DNA of 42,218 bases from AM-2324 sp042091035 (lineage in GTDB: Bacteria > Bacteroidota > Bacteroidia > Chitinophagales > Saprospiraceae), in contig JBELIG010000007.1 in the NCBI GenBank assembly GCA_042091035.1, forward strand, positions 1 through 42,218. The letters are read 5' to 3'. The notes below the pieces were generated by a model, which did no database searches, was not told the origin of the DNA, and saw only the letters and a list, made by a program, of their open reading frames with translations. Position numbers and translations under genes: made by a program. Shown one piece after another: positions 41,560 through 42,218 of this stretch (the stretch's first letter is position 1; each line of letters begins with the position of its first letter).

Positions 41560-41655
41560 AAAACCTGTTTCATTCGAAACAGGCATTTAAGATTTGAGTT
41601 TGTAATTCGCTTAATGTACATCAATGATAATGATGGGGGTAATGTAGTTGATCAT
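41557..41655 (-). other. possible isoleucine-rich leader ORF with terminator
   Basis: On the minus strand an ATG at 41655 opens a 14-codon frame (MINYITPIIIIDVH, stop at 41611-41613) with six isoleucines, four in succession. A hairpin with a clean stem (CCTGTTTC with GAAACAGG, 41564-41583) followed by six T lies 28 nt downstream. This layout is like an amino-acid attenuator. The adjacent minus-strand gene upstream is ileS; no gene follows on the minus strand, only the antisense of crcB. It could be a second terminator for ileS with a chance frame. Confidence 0.25.
41561..41583 (-). terminator. hairpin with T run on the minus strand, at the 3' end of crcB
   Basis: An 8-bp stem with a 4-nt loop. 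On the minus strand six T follow, while on the plus strand only a weak T run is present. It can stop minus-strand transcription from the right before it enters crcB. Confidence 0.6.
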
Positions 41656-41737
41656 AGTAATAAGTATTGATTAAAGAATTAAAGTCAATCTAGGGGTCTC
41701 AACTCTCAATAATTAAAATCGGATTATTAATATAATA

Positions 41738-41774
41738 AAAAAACCGGTACGTTTTACAGCGTACCGGTTTTTGT
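41738..41774 (-). terminator. rho-independent terminator after ileS
   Basis: An 11-bp perfect stem (41741-41751 with 41760-41770) with an 8-nt loop and A/T runs on both sides. It lies 20 nt past the ileS stop and is symmetric enough to work in both directions. Confidence 0.9.
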
Positions 41775-41793
41775 TATCCTCATAGGAAGGTGT

Positions 41794-42218
41794 TTATCCA
41801 GCTTTTACAACCTTTATAAAGATGTTGATATCATCTGGAAGCTCTACTGCTTCTCCTTCACTAAGAGCCTCTTCTATCTTTATTTCGGTAGCCAGTACTT
41901 CTGCAGCTACGAGATCTCCGAATTTTGCTATTGAATTTGCAACAGCTGGTTGGCCTTGCAATTTCACAATGATCTTGTCTGTAACATTGAAGTCACTGCT
42001 TTTTCGGATATTCTGAATTCGATTGACCAACTCTCTTGCCATACCTTCGGCCTTCAGTTCGTCCGTTATCGTAATATCTAGAGCAGTAGTTATATTTCCA
42101 TCACTGGCAACTAACCATCCTGGAATATCTGCTGTTACGATCTCGAAGTCAGCAAGACTTAAATCATAGGTTCTGTCTTCAATTTGAAGATCGTATTTGC
42201 CAGCCTGTTCGATAGCCG
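41794..42218 (-). CDS. ileS: isoleucyl-tRNA synthetase, C-terminal part (partial)
   Basis: The last 140 or so residues of IleRS; the 5' part lies beyond the window. The sequence contains IPGWLVASDGNITTALDI, TDELKAEGMARELVNRIQN and IRKSSDFNVTDKI. This is the C-terminal domain of the eukaryote-like IleRS type (DUF5915 region) common in Bacteroidota. It charges tRNA-Ile. Reading continues from the right edge in frame with the stop at 41794-41796, so no internal start is needed. It is terminated by the hairpin at 41741-41770. Confidence 0.9.
   Translation of the reverse strand, partial: AIEQAGKYDLQIEDRTYDLSLADFEIVTADIPGWLVASDGNITTALDITITDELKAEGMARELVNRIQNIRKSSDFNVTDKIIVKLQGQPAVANSIAKFGDLVAAEVLATEIKIEEALSEGEAVELPDDINIFIKVVKAG

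Overview
The window is a chromosomal segment of a Bacteroidota bacterium, probably a marine or environmental lineage near Flavobacteriia or Saprospiria. The evidence is low GC, Bacteroidota-type -7 boxes (TAnnTTTG) upstream of several genes, absence of Shine-Dalgarno sites, OmpA proteins with PD40 propellers, two Skp/OmpH chaperones in tandem, a CotH-family surface protein and the RDD/SpoIIM/DUF4129/DUF4350/MoxR/DUF58 cluster. I see no rRNA, tRNA, CRISPR array, insertion sequence or phage gene. Class II HMG-CoA reductase next to a GHMP kinase points to isoprenoid synthesis by the mevalonate route.

Layout. (1) 1-3148: end of an unidentified gene, HMG-CoA reductase, GHMP kinase and a flavin reductase, closely packed. 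(2) 3242-10808: a six-gene operon with gaps of 14 nt or less (TPR protein, DUF2891, GT2 glycosyltransferase, DUF5691, MoxR-type AAA+ ATPase, DUF5682). It is the least understood part of the window. (3) 10785-16051: convergent scpA, a radical SAM/SPASM enzyme, a TPR protein and a PorE-like TPR-PD40-OmpA protein. (4) 16048-23323: a second MoxR module (DUF58, MoxR, DUF4350, DUF4129, double-length SpoIIM on the minus strand; RDD protein divergent). Its DUF58 gene is interrupted by a run of 100 N flanked by identical 55-bp copies. Removing one copy plus the Ns restores one 451-codon reading frame, so the gap is an assembly artefact. (5) 23369-26751: rlmD, murI and two ompH/skp genes. (6) 27047-35986: a mixed block of hutH, an M48 protease lipoprotein, an OmpA/PD40 protein, a PAP2-like membrane protein, an acyltransferase, a CotH-kinase surface protein and a Rieske oxygenase. 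(7) 36073-39506: bamA and uppS. (8) 39666-42218: a small lipoprotein, a WecA/TagO-like transferase, crcB and the 3' end of ileS.

How the genes work together. Much of the window concerns the cell envelope: isoprenoid precursors (HMG-CoA reductase), undecaprenyl diphosphate (UppS), lipid-linked sugar (WecA-like), D-glutamate (MurI), outer-membrane protein delivery and insertion (Skp x2, BamA), and OmpA-type anchors. Regions 5 and 7 look like one ancestral uppS-bamA-ompH-ompH-murI cluster split by the 9-kb block of region 6. The two MoxR modules are different subfamilies with different partners; the first lacks the vWA gene usually found with it. The closest thing to an undescribed system is the DUF5691-MoxR-DUF5682 operon, in which the DUF5682 protein carries GxxH motifs resembling TraB/TIKI/EreA/ChaN-type enzymes.
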